Assembly: GCA_016165875.1 (NCBI GenBank)
Contig: JABBOT010000001.1
Coordinates: forward strand, 12,460,540-12,524,539
Length of the DNA stretch: 64,000 nt
From: Acanthopleura granulata
Lineage: Eukaryota; Mollusca; Polyplacophora; Chitonida; Chitonidae
Direction of reading: 5' to 3'
In this document: piece by piece, positions 12,701 through 23,995 of the stretch
Layout: each line of letters opens with the position of its first letter
How positions within the stretch are numbered: the stretch's first letter is position 1
Program-made: the position numbers and the translations under genes
Notes under the pieces: generated by a model
The model's database searches: none
Seen by the model: the letters and a program-made list of their open reading frames with translations, nothing else
Told to the model about the DNA's origin: nothing

Positions 12701-15700
12701 AATCACCCATAATTTAATTGAAGTCTGCAAATAGGTGCCTGACATTTTTAAAACACCCCTATGGTGGAAGTGGTATGATCCAAGTGAACTTCGTCCAGTA
12801 CTTTATAACATCAAAAAACATGGTCATACCACTTTGTCCAAACAGGTGTTTCAAAATCAGGCAACAATATGTAAGCTTGTGATGCAACTGAAGAAAACAG
12901 TGCAAAACCATAACTTATTCAGTAACTTGCCACATGGCAAAATTTTAATTCAACATGGAAAACCATTTGTCCTGCTGAATTGAAAACGTCCAGAAAACTG
13001 ATTGTAATGGACTGATTGACAAGGGGTAAGTCTACAACCCTCTCTGGCCTAGCAGTGTGGGACTAAACACATTACCACCTTTACAAGAAAGTATTCTGAA
13101 ACACATCCTGTTTCCTCAAATGCTGACCTGTTTGCCACCAGTTATCCAGCACTGGGGCTTTGAAAAGGTTGCGACTCCACTCCATAGTATCATGGTCACA
13201 GTGCTCCCCAGCCACGTACAAATACTTAAATCTAAAATGAAACAAACCACTGTAGCAAAGGGAAAGTAGTAATGGTATGAAAAATCCAGCAGGACAATCA
13301 CACATTTTTTTTTTTATTTATTTATTTATTTGATTGGTGTTTTACGCTGTACTCAAGAATATTTCACTTATACGATGGCGGCCAGCTTTATGGTGGGAGG
13401 GAACGGGGCAGAGCCCAGGGGAACCCACGACCATCCGCAGGTTGCTGGCAGACCTGGCGCTGTGCTAGTGCGGTAACCGACTGAGCCACGGAGGCTCCCT
13501 CCTTTCAAGCAAATGTATACATTTGTGGTCCACATTGAATACATCACGTAAATGTACAGGGAATTCACAGCACCTGAGACACTCCACTTACTTGGGACAA
13601 GGTAAATACTTCTGAGCGTATTTCCCGTGAGGATCCTGAAGGAAGAAGGAATGTGCAGATGTGAAGATCATTAGCAGGTACATAATACAGCTAAAATATT
13701 ACCACCAGATCACAGAAATATGGTATTTTTTTTTTTTCACTTCGCAAATTTGTGAAGAAAATGATGAGATGGAGAGTGGTGGAGTTTTAGGGAAATTTTT
13801 AGGGAAAGAAAACCAAAAGTAGTATAGTAGTCATCCACAATGAGAACCTGTGTTTACACAATGTAGACAGAGAAAAAGCTCCTTTGGAGATAAATCTGAA
13901 GTTTCCATTCCAGCAAACTTGCCTCTCTTTTCACAGCTCTAAGGCCTGTGGGGGCAACGAACATGCCTACAACATTATGTTCCTTGATGATTCGAAAATA
14001 TGTGCTGGGGTCAGGCGTGCCTACGGGCTTCCCCTGAAACAAAGATATACAAAAGGCAAACCAGTGAGATAATACAGCAAGGTAACACAGAAATCAAGAG
14101 AGATAATACAGGTAATGAGTGAGATACACAGGACACAAGTAAGATATCACAAGGAAATAAGAGACAATACAGGGAAAACGCGAGATAGATTTAACACACG
14201 AAACAAATGACAAAACACTGCGAAATGACTGCTATAATGCATGGAAGTTAATGGAATATTACAAGGAACATGTGTAACACAGGGATATGTGAGATATGTG
14301 CAAGAAAGGAATAGTGAAATAAGACAGGAAACGAGTAAGATAACACAGAAAGTATCTGGTAGGATCAGGTGTGCCCATAGGCTTCCCTATGGAACAGAGA
14401 AATAAAACAGGGAAATGAGTGAGATACATGCAATACAGCAAACATGTGAGAGAACAAGGAAACCAGGGAGATAATACAAGGAAACAAGTCAGATAATGCA
14501 GGGAACAAGTGAGATAATGCAGGGGAACAAGTGTTATAACAGGAATTATATACTGAGGTAAGGTTTGTCCACAAGATTCCCCTGGAACTGGGTATAGAAA
14601 CCAGCTAAATAAGATGATACACGGAACAAGCAAGATTAGTGTAATATGAAAAAAAGTGAGATAACACAGGGATGAGTGAGGTGAGGAAGGAAATAAGTGA
14701 GATAATGGCAACTACTTTCAACCATGCTTTGGCAGCAAAATGATATGTATTATACATACAGGTTGCCTCACCTCAAACAAAATGGTTGTGTTACAGTTGA
14801 GCAGAGGTGCATAATTAATGTAGGAGTGACCTACAACCCATCCTAGGTCAGAGGCTGCAAACCAGACCTGAAACACACAGAAAACTGACATTTCAGAGTC
14901 TACCACAGTTAATGTAGGAGTGACCTACAACCCATTCTAGGTCAGAGGCTGCAAACCAGACCTGAAACACACAGAAAACTGACATTTCACTGCCACAGTT
15001 AATGTAGGAGTGACCTACAACCCATCCTAGGTCAGAGGCTGCAAATCAGACCTAAAACACACAGAAAATTGACATTTCAGTCTACCACAGTTAAAGATTT
15101 TGTCTGTGCAGTCCTGCCTATGACCATTACCACCATGGCTTGAACAGAGCAAGATAAAAACCACATGTAATAATAAGTAAAAAGCTCAGAGGAAATACTT
15201 CCAGCCATATTTCAGGGTCTGATCACAGAGGTATGAATGAATCCATCGTACCAGAGCATGAAAACACTGACCTCATGAAGCTGAATACCATAGATCTGCT
15301 TCATACTCTAATTCAGGGCCACTCAGTCTGACCTCCACTCAGACTGACCTCATGAGGCTGAATACCAAAGATGTGCCTCATGCTCTAACTGAGGGCCATA
15401 GCATGACCTCCACTCCATCTGACCTCAAGAGGCTGAATGCCAAAGGTGTGCCTCATGCTCTAACTAACCCCACTGGGTCTGACCTCAGACGCATGAATCT
15501 AGTATATTTAGGCAAGAAAACAGCACTGACCTCATGAGGCTGGATGCCATAGATGTTCCTCATGCTCCAGTTGAGGGCAACAGCATGACCTCCACTCGGT
15601 CTGACCACTGCCTGTATGAACAGAAGAATTACACTAGACACTTTCAAGAAGAGCACAGCTATTTTCAGCCTTCATCAGAAAACAAAGGGTTATTGGGTAC

Positions 15701-18700
15701 AAAATTAAACATACACATCATGCAGGGCACCACAGAATGGTTCAGGCAGTTTTTGTCATTACCTACTGAAGATGTTAGTCACCTAGTACAACTTGTAAGT
15801 CATAGCTGTCCACAGCCTGGTATCCCATGTTCACATCCACAAAGTATTGTGTAGTTTGGCAGTAAAATCATTACCATGCCAACATAGTAATTATATCAAC
15901 ACAAATTTCTCCAATCATAAAATATTGAAAAGAGAGAATTTTCCAACAAACATTGGTCATAATGTAATTTTTATGAAGCCATGATTACTTGACAAACAAT
16001 TTCTTTCCAATGAAAATTGCACAGTTTACTTTCCACAAGTATGACTGAAGACTGACCATACCTACATGTGTGTCTGGGATCTCACCTTGGGGATGCCAGT
16101 GGTCCCTGATGTGTACAGCAAGTAGATGGGGTGCATGGCGGGCACAGGGATGGGGTCTACCGGACGGGCGTGGGTCAACTCCTCACTATACTCTAGGTCG
16201 CGACCTTTCATCAGAGATGCTTTCTCAAACTGAAATTGTACAGAGCATTGAAATGATATAAAACATGTTCTGGAAAGAGCGTTTAAACTATTAAAGGGTT
16301 TGTCATATATGTCATCAATCTATTGTTTTCTTATTACCATTTATGTAACTGATGGCCAACATCCAGACAATGCGAAAACACTGGATAAATAATATTTTCA
16401 GTAATTGACCATGTATGTTATGATCCAAGTATTTCCATAACATTGCTATATTTCTGCTATAACAGTATCCTCCTATGTAGCCGATGTGGGGTTTGACTAG
16501 TCAGCATTCACCATGTCCCTGAGTTCTGGTATTCTGTCCTTTATCCCTTGAATAACTACTGAACAGGCTGAACCACAGTGATGTCACAGGCTTTTTTTCA
16601 GACTCATCTGAACATAATGTAATTGTTATATTTCCACAATACATACAAATATAGGTGTGGCAATACATATAAATTGACTCAGAATGTAGACATAAAACAA
16701 TCAGAGGATATTTAGCTGCTAAAAAGAGCCTATGGTGTTACTGTGATTCAACCTGTTCACTCTGGTCCAAAATGTCCACCAAACACCTCAGTCATTATTT
16801 CCATTTTTATCACTGTATTGAAGACTATATTTGGAATCAGCATGAAATGGCCCTTCAGACGACGCATAGTTTGCTTGAATGTGGTCTGTTAAAAAAATAC
16901 AGTGTAATAGTGGAAGATTTGCTGTTGTTTTATTGTACCCATATCCCTTGTTAAGTAAACGGTTCAGAAATAAAGGATGTGAAAAATTTAACGGACCTAC
17001 ACGCAGACAATTACAGGAGTGAAATTTTTACAGTGGTAAATCAAGTTACCACTGGTAGGCTCAGGAGAGTGTTTCCTGTGTATAATGTCCCTTAATTCTT
17101 CTTAAAGACAGAAGGAAAACATTCTCTACTTATCATCAATTTGATTAAATAATCATGAAAGTTTTAAGTGACTTTCCATTTGTTTTCAATCTATGATGAC
17201 ATATATCACTTGGGTAGATTTAGCCAAAGGCAATGAAAAGCCACCTGGCTAAACCAGTCTACTCAAAGGCAATGGGAAACTCATCTGGCTAAACCTGTCC
17301 ACTCAAAGGCAATGGGAAACTCATCTGGCTAAACCTGTCCACTCAAAGGCAATGGGAAACTCATCTGGCTAAACCTGTCCACTCAAAGGCAATGGGAAAC
17401 TCATCTGGCTAAACCTGTCCACTCATTAAGTTACAATAAATTAAACTAACTTAAACATAACACCAAACTGTGTTCCCCTCAGCTCACCTCTGGTCGGTCG
17501 TAGATGACACACCTCTGTGGTTTGTGATCGCTCAGATTAACAGCTTCATCCAGGATGGGCTTGTAAGGGATGGTTTTACCTGGTTCTACCCCACAGTTCA
17601 CACTGACAATGACCCGCGGCTGCAAAACACACCATGATAAAAAATTGGGGATCTCCCTGCACAGAGTGTGATACAAGGCCAACATGTTCGTGTCTGATGT
17701 TAGCCCCAGCTCTCAGTGATTCAGCTGAGGCTTTCTGTGAGGCTATTTGTTAGGTTTCTATCAGCAGTGCTGTGGTTTCCTCTGAGCTGTCCAATTTTCA
17801 CCACCCAACACCTGGATGCCATCATATAAATGATATTTCCAGAGTATGGTGTAAAACACCAATGAAAAATTGTTCACTTTACTTAATATCAGCAGGTTTA
17901 TATAATATATATACATACAGAGTTACCTACCTTTATTTAGCGTATGGATCAAGAGAATTTGGACACCATACACAAGCACATCATGTTGTCTTTTGTTCAT
18001 TCAGCCCTGAACTGATGGCTACATGTCCATCTGATATTTGATCGCCTGAGGTATGTAGGTATATGAATGTACATGTATGCTTGGGTTTTACACTGTACTC
18101 AACAACTTTTCAATTATATGACGAGAAGTCCTTAGACTATATATATATTCTGTGTGTTCTTGTGGCAGGGCAAGTCCATGCAGCCAAAGTGCTGCTACAA
18201 CTGGAACATCATGCCAACACCACCAGACATGACACCCCACCATGTCACGTTATATTGAAACCAGGCCGACCAGACCTGTTCCTTGCTGTAGCCCTAACGG
18301 CATCAGAAGCATGTTTAAAGTAGCCCCAGGTTGCTATTCAATCCCTATTTTACACACTGTACTGACGGGATATCATAGCCACAGAGGGAGACAATGCTAA
18401 AGCTTATGCGCTTTCACGCTAAGTCAGGTGGGTCCTTTCTGAGCGACATTTGCATCCCAACACAGGTGTCAGCTGTGGCTCTTAGCGCTCAGCTCGAGCC
18501 CACACTCATTTCACATATATTCCAGTGGGTAATGGCAAGCTAGCCACACACTTGCGACAGGCACAAGTATTTTACAACTAACCGGCACTTCTTTCAGGTT
18601 TAATGTGCATGCGCTGTCACTGGAACGAGAACTCTTCAACACTCATAGTTGTGGTTGACGCAAAACGGCAGCCTCTCAAGTGATAACAGGTTCATGAATT

Positions 18701-21407
18701 TTGGGATGGCATGCCATTACTGAGTGGAATATGTGTGTCAGATGTTGCGTGTGTGGCCGAGCTGAGAGGTAAGAGCTACAGTTGACACCTGTTTGGGGCT
18801 GCAAACGTCACTCAGAAAGGCCTTACCTGACTTGGCGTGAAAGCGTGTAAGCTCTACCATTGCTTCCCTCTGTGGCCATGATATCCTGTCAATGCAGTAC
18901 ATGAAAAAGGGATTGAATAGCAACCTGGGGCTAGTTTAAGGCCGGGGGGGGGGGGGGGGCTGGCTATCCTAGCCAATGTGGCAAGGATACAGAGTCAAAC
19001 TATGCCCTGGAAGCATTGGGTTCTCTTGAATGTCTCAGATGCATTCTGAGCGATTTTAAGATTTTTGAAAGGGACTGACATTATTATTTAAAAAATTGAT
19101 AATATTGCGGACAGGAAATAAACAATATCATTTTATTCGGTTTTATTTTACACTGCAATGAAGATATAGGCAGGATAATTCTGGCATTTATGCCCATAGG
19201 GTAACTCTGCTTGCCATTTCTGCAAACACGGCATCGCAAGAGGATATACATGATAATACTTCATATATAATGTGTATGGGTTAAACAGGAGGAGGAAGAC
19301 AAATATATTCAGGCCTCTCCAGGATTGAAAGTGTGGGGGCCCCCTTGAATCCGACACCACTGAGCCTCTTCATACTGAGAGCCAATCGAGGCAGCAACAA
19401 GTACCATTTTTAAAGTCTTTGGTATGACCCAACCCAGGACTGATTTCGGATCTCCCCACCCCAAGGCTGGCCCTCTAATCACTAGGCCACTGAGGTGGTC
19501 ACACCTGAGGTATGTAAATCGTAGGTAACAGCATTATTGTAATTTGGGATTTTGGGGTATTGCACGGCATCTAGTGTTGACAGCAGACAAGAGTGTCAAA
19601 CAGATGCTGGCCGACCTACAGTACTGACCTTAGCATGATTGATACGGACCGATAGTTCCTTGGCAGCAAATCCTCCAAACACTAGTGCGTGTATGGCTCC
19701 GATACGGGCAGAGGCTAACATGGCGACAACGGCTTGGGGGATCATAGGCATGTAGATGAGAACTCTGTCACCTCGTTCCACCCCACACTTTGTCAACAGC
19801 CCAGCAAATGTTTTCACCTACACAGACACAATACCCTATGTGAGGAATACACAATCCCATTTATTTTCCTTTTGGCAACTCTTTTCTTTCCAAATCATAC
19901 CGTGAATGAACTCAGCCACTCTATAATAAATGACCTAAAATTTCACCAAAAAAGTGTATTTTAGAAGCAAAAGAATGTCCTAAAATAATACTTTTGGCAC
20001 TGAAACTTATCATCCTATCTGCAAAAACAAACCTCAAATCATTTTTCTAAGAAGGATTCCCAAAACTCCAGGAATCAGGCAACATTTTCAGCTTAGTTAT
20101 GGGGGGAATTTTATGTCGTTTACAGTTATTTTCCTTCATTCATTATTTGGGTGAGGTGAGAAAATGTACTTTGTATATTAAATAACAATAACAAGTTTTA
20201 GTCAATATTTTTGTTTCACATCTTCCCAAAATTTCTTTGCACAGAAAGATACGGAACCTCTACTGACGTTCTTCTTGACAAATTTATTAATCCTTATGAT
20301 TTCTGTCATGAGAACTAAACTATGCAAGCAACCATCGCACCTCCTGCAGGAGTTCATTGTACGACATTTTGGTGATGCTCTCTGTCAATGGGCTGTCGTG
20401 GATGATTGCTGTCTGATCTCCATGGCCAGCTTCCACATGCCGGTCCAAACAGTTGTACGCGGTGTTCAGTTCCCCTCCTGGAAACCTTTGTATCAAAACA
20501 GACTAATCAACTTTTGTGTCAAAACAGACTTATCAACCTTCATGTCAAACAGATTTGTAAAACCCTTGTGTCAAAATACTCGTACAGGGTTCACATTACG
20601 GTGGGATTTCAGTTTATGGCTGGATATTTTAACCTTTCACTACGATTTTGTTCGGAAAAGTGCATATAGGCCTAACATTGAATAGATCTTCATCCAAAAT
20701 ACAATTAAACAGTTGATTTTATTGCAACTTACAAAATTATCAATGTAGTCCTGCAAGTTTTATGATGTTTTAGTCTTGCAAAATAATAAATAAAAAATCT
20801 TTTTCTCTTCAGTTTTTTTTTTTTCCCTTCCTCTTGCATCTAAAGAATCAGAAAATTCTGATGTTTTCAGGTGTAAATAACACCCAGAAGGCTATATATC
20901 AACGTTTGGAAATTTTCCTTTAAACATGAATGGAGACGACCGATAACAAAAGCCAAAGCGAACTGCCACGCTCACCTTGGAAAATCGCAGTCTCTAAAAA
21001 GCGGAGAACTAAAGAAGCTCAAAAACTGTGAAAACCCCATGTTACCATTGTGTAAAGGGCGGATTGCTGTTGTCTAAGATCTTGTTCCACTTCTTATGCC
21101 ACACGATTTCCTCTGCAGCGGCCGCCCAGAACTCATCAGGTTTGTTCACCGCCCCAGCGAAGGCCTCGTCATACGGCGTCTGCGAGGACAAACTGCTGAG
21201 AGCTCTGCCCGGGAAAGTCGACCCGCGTGGGCTGACCACAGCAAGGGTAGAGCACCGTAGTGAAGACGATAACGTACTCTTCTTTCTCACCGTGTACTCG
21301 GCCTTATGCCTTTCATCGAGTGGCGATGTGCGCAAAAGTTTAACATCTCGAAATACTAAAGGGATTACCCTCTTTACTCCTTTTTTCCAACTTGTCATCT
21401 TTTGCAT
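6764..21407 (-). CDS. ACSS3: Acyl-CoA synthetase short-chain family member 3, complete, 17 exons
   Basis: An AMP-forming, propionate-preferring acyl-CoA synthetase of the mitochondrial matrix. Exons (minus strand, 5' to 3'): 21046-21407, 20341-20485, 19629-19817, 17488-17619, 16086-16229, 15531-15611, 14772-14867, 13923-14033, 13592-13635, 13128-13231, 11637-11732, 11279-11342, 10869-10950, 9844-9966, 9364-9463, 7897-8072, 6764-6847. All phases join, giving about 710 aa (human about 686). The first 40 residues are Arg/Lys/Ser-rich with few acids, fitting a mitochondrial presequence. Family motifs are the ATP-binding [10 protein letters not shown] (about 315-324), WWQTETGW (about 466-473), the hinge region [14 protein letters not shown], and the catalytic lysine in [10 protein letters not shown] (K667). 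Trp after TETG is as in propionyl-CoA synthetases. Intron 8 uses a GC donor. Tandem copies of exon edges flank exons 6, 7, 13, 15 and 17. The ATG at 21405-21407 is the first in frame before the presequence. Confidence 0.96.
6935..7290 (+). mobile_element. Penelope-like element remnant with GIY-YIG domain
   Basis: The plus-strand frame from about 6940 reads a Cys-x2-Cys motif followed by [19 protein letters not shown]. This is the N-terminal half of the GIY-YIG endonuclease found at the C-terminus of Penelope-like reverse transcriptases. A His/Cys-containing tail (YCHVQNC) follows. The frame is then broken by stops and shifts. No reverse-transcriptase part was seen. The remnant lies antisense in the last ACSS3 intron. 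Confidence 0.72.
7397..7631. mobile_element. 235-bp MITE with 51-bp terminal inverted repeats
   Basis: The left arm (7397-7447) and the reverse complement of the right arm (7581-7631) match at about 43 of 51 positions. The ends read TATACAGGATGTTCC and GGGGACACCCTTTATA. This resembles mariner-type ends (CAGGGTGTCCCAAAA) next to TA dinucleotides. The interior is AT-rich and non-coding. It lies in the last ACSS3 intron. Confidence 0.85.
9066..9363 (-). repeat. Three about 97-bp copies of the ACSS3 exon 15 3' end and donor
   Basis: Downstream (minus sense) of exon 15 are three tandem copies. Each contains the last 50-60 nt of the exon (the [13 protein letters not shown] segment), the GGTAATGACC donor and following intron bases. 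The middle copy contains a local inversion that makes a hairpin (about 9170-9235). The copies lack an acceptor, so they are not full exons. Confidence 0.9.
10140..10868. repeat. Tandem repeats next to ACSS3 exon 13
   Basis: Four near-identical 99-bp units (about 10165-10600) grade into shorter about 50-bp units made of the block TACATGTACTTACTGG. That block is the reverse complement of the exon 13 end plus donor (CCCAGTAAGTACATG). The 99-bp period keeps a 187-codon plus-strand frame open by chance. It is antisense to ACSS3 and shows no protein-like features. Confidence 0.85.
11540..11629 (+). mobile_element. SINE 3' fragment abutting the ACSS3 exon 11 donor
   Basis: The fragment shows TCCCACCATAATACTGG, TCGTATAAGTGAAATATT and CACTAATCAAATAAATGG, the conserved SINE body and tail. 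The tail ends about 7 nt inside intron 11, whose donor GT is at 11635-11636. Confidence 0.75.
11860..12420. mobile_element. Dispersed about 0.55-kb repeat, copy 1
   Basis: Aligns by eye along most of its length with 31825-32345 and 60540-61095, all in the same orientation. Shared landmarks are GACATTTTACCGAC, CACTGTGGCAT, GAGTTGAATTC, AGAATGGTAATGAT and a TCCATACTCTTTTA block near the end. There is no coding frame and no clear terminal inverted repeat. It lies in ACSS3 intron 10. Confidence 0.85.
13303..13502 (-). mobile_element. tRNA-derived SINE, near full length
   Basis: Read on the minus strand, the head GCCTCCGTGGCTCAGTCGG looks like a tRNA 5' part with a pol III A box. The body contains the CCTCCCACCATAAAGC and AAGTGAAATATTCTTGAG blocks. 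It ends in a repetitive AAATAAATAA tail at the low-coordinate side. It lies in ACSS3 intron 9. Confidence 0.85.
14868..15085 (-). repeat. Two extra copies of the ACSS3 exon 7 acceptor and 5' end
   Basis: Two tandem units (offsets about 94 and 90 bp) repeat the acceptor (TGTGTGTTTCAG; the outer copy has TTTTAG) and the first about 60 nt of exon 7 ([18 protein letters not shown]), with some intron between. Use of an outer acceptor would run into a TGA before the genuine exon. Confidence 0.9.
15265..15530 (-). repeat. Three diverged copies of the ACSS3 exon 6 3' end
   Basis: Downstream of exon 6 are three degenerate units of about 70-85 bp matching the exon 6 stretch for [14 protein letters not shown] plus its GAGGTCAG donor. 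One donor-like GAGGTCAGTG is kept and another has changed to GAGGTCAGAC. Confidence 0.82.
17225..17427. repeat. 40-bp minisatellite, about 5 copies
   Basis: Units of AAAGGCAATGGGAAACTCAT plus GGCTAAACCTGTCCACTC, with one diverged first copy. The array starts about 60 bp past the ACSS3 exon 4 donor, in intron 4. No exon sequence is visible in the unit. Confidence 0.93.
17795..17872 (+). mobile_element. SINE 3' fragment
   Basis: Diverged copy of the shared SINE tail (CCAGAGTATGGTGTAAAACA then CCAATGAAAAATTG). It lies in ACSS3 intron 3. Confidence 0.55.
18172..18314 (+). mobile_element. Fragment related to the 28800-29625 array unit
   Basis: Contains CATGCCAACACCACCAGACA then TGACACCCCACCATGTCACG, close to the 60-bp unit of the MCM9 intron array, followed by a unique CCAGGCCGACCAGACCTG block. 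It looks like part of a dispersed element from which that array arose. Confidence 0.55.
18319..18935. mobile_element. 617-bp foldback element flanked by TTAA
   Basis: The two ends are inverted copies of each other for about 200-230 bp (18319 to about 18545 against about 18705 to 18935). The termini are AGTAGCCCCAGG and CCTGGGGCTAGT (11 of 12 matched after inversion). TTAA sits immediately outside both ends (18315-18318 and 18936-18939), as for piggyBac-type insertion. There is no transposase frame. A run of 16 G (18944-18959) follows directly. Confidence 0.85.
19330..19502 (-). mobile_element. Second tRNA-derived SINE family
   Basis: On the minus strand it starts with CTCAGTGGCCTAGTGATTAG (A-box-like) and continues with GGTCATACCAAAGACTTTAA and TTGTTGCTGCCTCG. 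This organisation resembles a dispersed tRNA-derived mollusc SINE. The B box is degraded. It lies in ACSS3 intron 3. Confidence 0.6.
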
Positions 21408-23904
21408 AAGTTTCTAAACTTTTTAAGTCCAGGCTAGTATGGCCGGCTCGAATGTCAGGTATTGAGGTAGACGTCACGTCACAAAGACGAAAATCGAGTC
21501 AAAACATACCGCTAAATGACATGAATCCAGGTAGTACCCCTCTGCTATGAGCTAGTTGTAAACAACCAAAGTTTGCGCTGCCACCCGACCATGCTGTTTT
21601 CAAAATAGCATGATGACAGATCGCAGAGCTACATGCGAACTGCCAAGGCGTTAAAAGTGCGCTGAACTCATTTTGGCCTAAAGCTGGGGACCACGTAAAG
21701 AGTGACTGCTCAAGGCCCTGCGTGAACCGTCAAAATGGGGTCACTGCTCACAGGCGGCGAGAATTTACTACAGCTATGTAGTGGGACTTCAAGCGTTTGT
21801 TAAGATATGAAAAAGTATTCCACTCAAGGAGAAATGTTCATCGCAGATATACATGTAATCCCGTAAATTGTGGACAGCCCCTCATGCAGTTCAACCGGCT
21901 GTCCTGGACATCTCCACATGAATACAGGGCCTATACCTATGCAGTATGTATCAGTCGCAGCTACAAGCTGAATGTAGGGCACATACTAGCCTGGAGTCAA
22001 CTTTTTTACTGCAGAGATAGTCCCTGCTTCAAAAGTACACGTGAACATGAAGCGTACAGCAGTTGCAGTGGAAATGAGAAAATCAGTTTGTGCTGCAGTC
22101 ACGCATGTGAAGTTCACAGCCAACAGATGGGTAGTATGCCTTTATTAGGCCTACGTCGTTTATCTGGAACTTGAATGATACGTTAACATATTTGATTTAT
22201 ATATTTCACAGGAACTGTACAATGGATTCAAAAATATTTCACTTATATGCATATACTGACATTACACACTACGTTGTCTAAATAAAAGCTGGTGTTTTAA
22301 ATGTTGAAAATGCTGACCTGTACTAATTCTGTTTATGAACTGCAGCTATAAAGGCCTAATCCTCTAGACTCTTGTTAACACTCTTATTTAACAAGATGCT
22401 GCACAATATCTTGAAGTCACATCTAATCAAATTATATGGTTTGTTGTTTCCAGTGGAAATTGATTTCTACCTGAAGAGATATGTAACATATCAGTAATAT
22501 ACTAAATGTAACAGTGACCAGTTAATTTCAATAAAGCAATATTTTGAGGATAAATGATAATAATGTTTTAAAGATCAGCTAAACTTTCCCACAACTTTAC
22601 ATTATCACAAAAAAAAGTCGCTTGTCATTTAGAACCTTTTCCACAAGACCCAGTGCGTTTTGTTACGTCCAGTGAAAACAGTGCAAAGAGCCTATTTAGA
22701 ATTCTGATCAAATAAAGTTGTGGTTTGCCAGCCGTTTGAACTGAATGCATTTGCTTTGTAGCTGACGTGTTTTGGAAATTGAGTTAACCAACACTCTATA
22801 AACACAACACAAGCACCTCACAGATTAGAGCACACATGTACACATACAATGGGCCAACTATGGTACTCTCAACTAAAGGCTGCGCAGGCCCATGTAGGAC
22901 ACGACTACAGTTTACCTGGGCGGTAGTTTGTCCCCAAACCACTCACCTGTGACAGGTCTTCATGATCATTCATTCATATCAACCAATAGCACTGCATGAT
23001 CAAAAACCTTATCAAAGAAACTTTTACTTTTCATTTCACCAAATTCAGCATATTAGTTACTAATTAAAATACTTAGTTCTAACACTATATGTTTTCGTGG
23101 GAAAGTATATTACCCCACACATGGAGATCAGTCAGTTTCACACCACTCTTTAAGTAACTACCACTTTAATCACACAACAATGTTGATACCATCATTTCAT
23201 CCTTTGGGGCAGGAGACAAAAATTAGACAAATGTTCAGGAAATGCACACTGGAACACAGAAAGTTTCAGTTCAGTCCTCATTCTGCAGCCTTGTGGCAAA
23301 CAGTCACAGTGCTTGTAAAACTGTCCACATAGCCTTACATGAAGTTCAATGCAGATAAATCTGTGGAGTAAAATTCTGTGTCTCATACATAGGAAAGTTT
23401 ATCAGTTGTATGTCAACAGCTGACAGGTTTCCTTGGATTTCCTCAACTCAGAGCTGACAGCTGTCACTTAAAGTGAAAAATTCTTGAGCAGGGTGTTCAA
23501 CACAGTTGAAATAAGTTTGCACAGTACAGACAATTTGGTTCTCCTTTGTTTCCTGCTCTATCTGTTTTATTCCTTTAGTCCTCACAACCTTGAGCGTAAC
23601 TTTCAAACTACCTGTGTTGTGTTTCTAATGGTGTCTGTTCCCATGTTAACCCCCCTCTCCAACCATCCCTTCCCCTACCTTCTTTGAAAGGTACAGTATA
23701 CAGCTTTCTTGTATACATTTTATCAAAGGGTTATGGTTTGATTGATCAGTCAGCACAGATGTGCTGAACAAGACTCCTTATATGTAAATGCACTGTTACA
23801 TAAACATCCCATCCACAGGCATACATGTATACTCTACAGTATCACAACCACAAGCATATGTATCATTCATCCTGTATGCAATAAGTTTAGCTAATAATAA
23901 CTGC
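21408..23904. other. Spacer between ACSS3 5' end and MCM9 3' end
   Basis: The first about 350 bp, upstream of the ACSS3 start, are the most GC-rich part and presumably hold its promoter. No TATA box was identified. A 125-codon plus-strand frame at 21797-22174 has no recognisable domain. The rest is AT-rich with no repeats or RNA genes that I could identify. Confidence 0.5.
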
Positions 23905-23910
23905 TTTATT
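23905..23910 (-). promoter_or_regulatory. Candidate MCM9 poly(A) signal
   Basis: AATAAA on the minus strand, about 86 nt after the MCM9 stop codon. Another AATAAA-like match lies further on, near 23566. Confidence 0.5.
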
Positions 23911-23995
23911 ACTGCTTTGTTAGTGTGAGAAGGAAACACGTTAAAAACCTGAGTCATGCACATGAAATAATGTCAATCCTTAACCAACAAAAGTT

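Noticed and set aside
12735..12983. 82-codon plus-strand frame in ACSS3 intron 10
   Set aside because: No homology recognised, antisense, typical chance length for AT-rich DNA.
14259..14711. 150-codon minus-strand frame rich in Leu, Ser and Pro
   Set aside because: Low-complexity intron of repeated GAGATAATACAGG-type sequence in ACSS3; no start context or domain.
21797..22174. 125-codon plus-strand frame upstream of ACSS3
   Set aside because: No recognisable domain or splice context; left as unassigned spacer.
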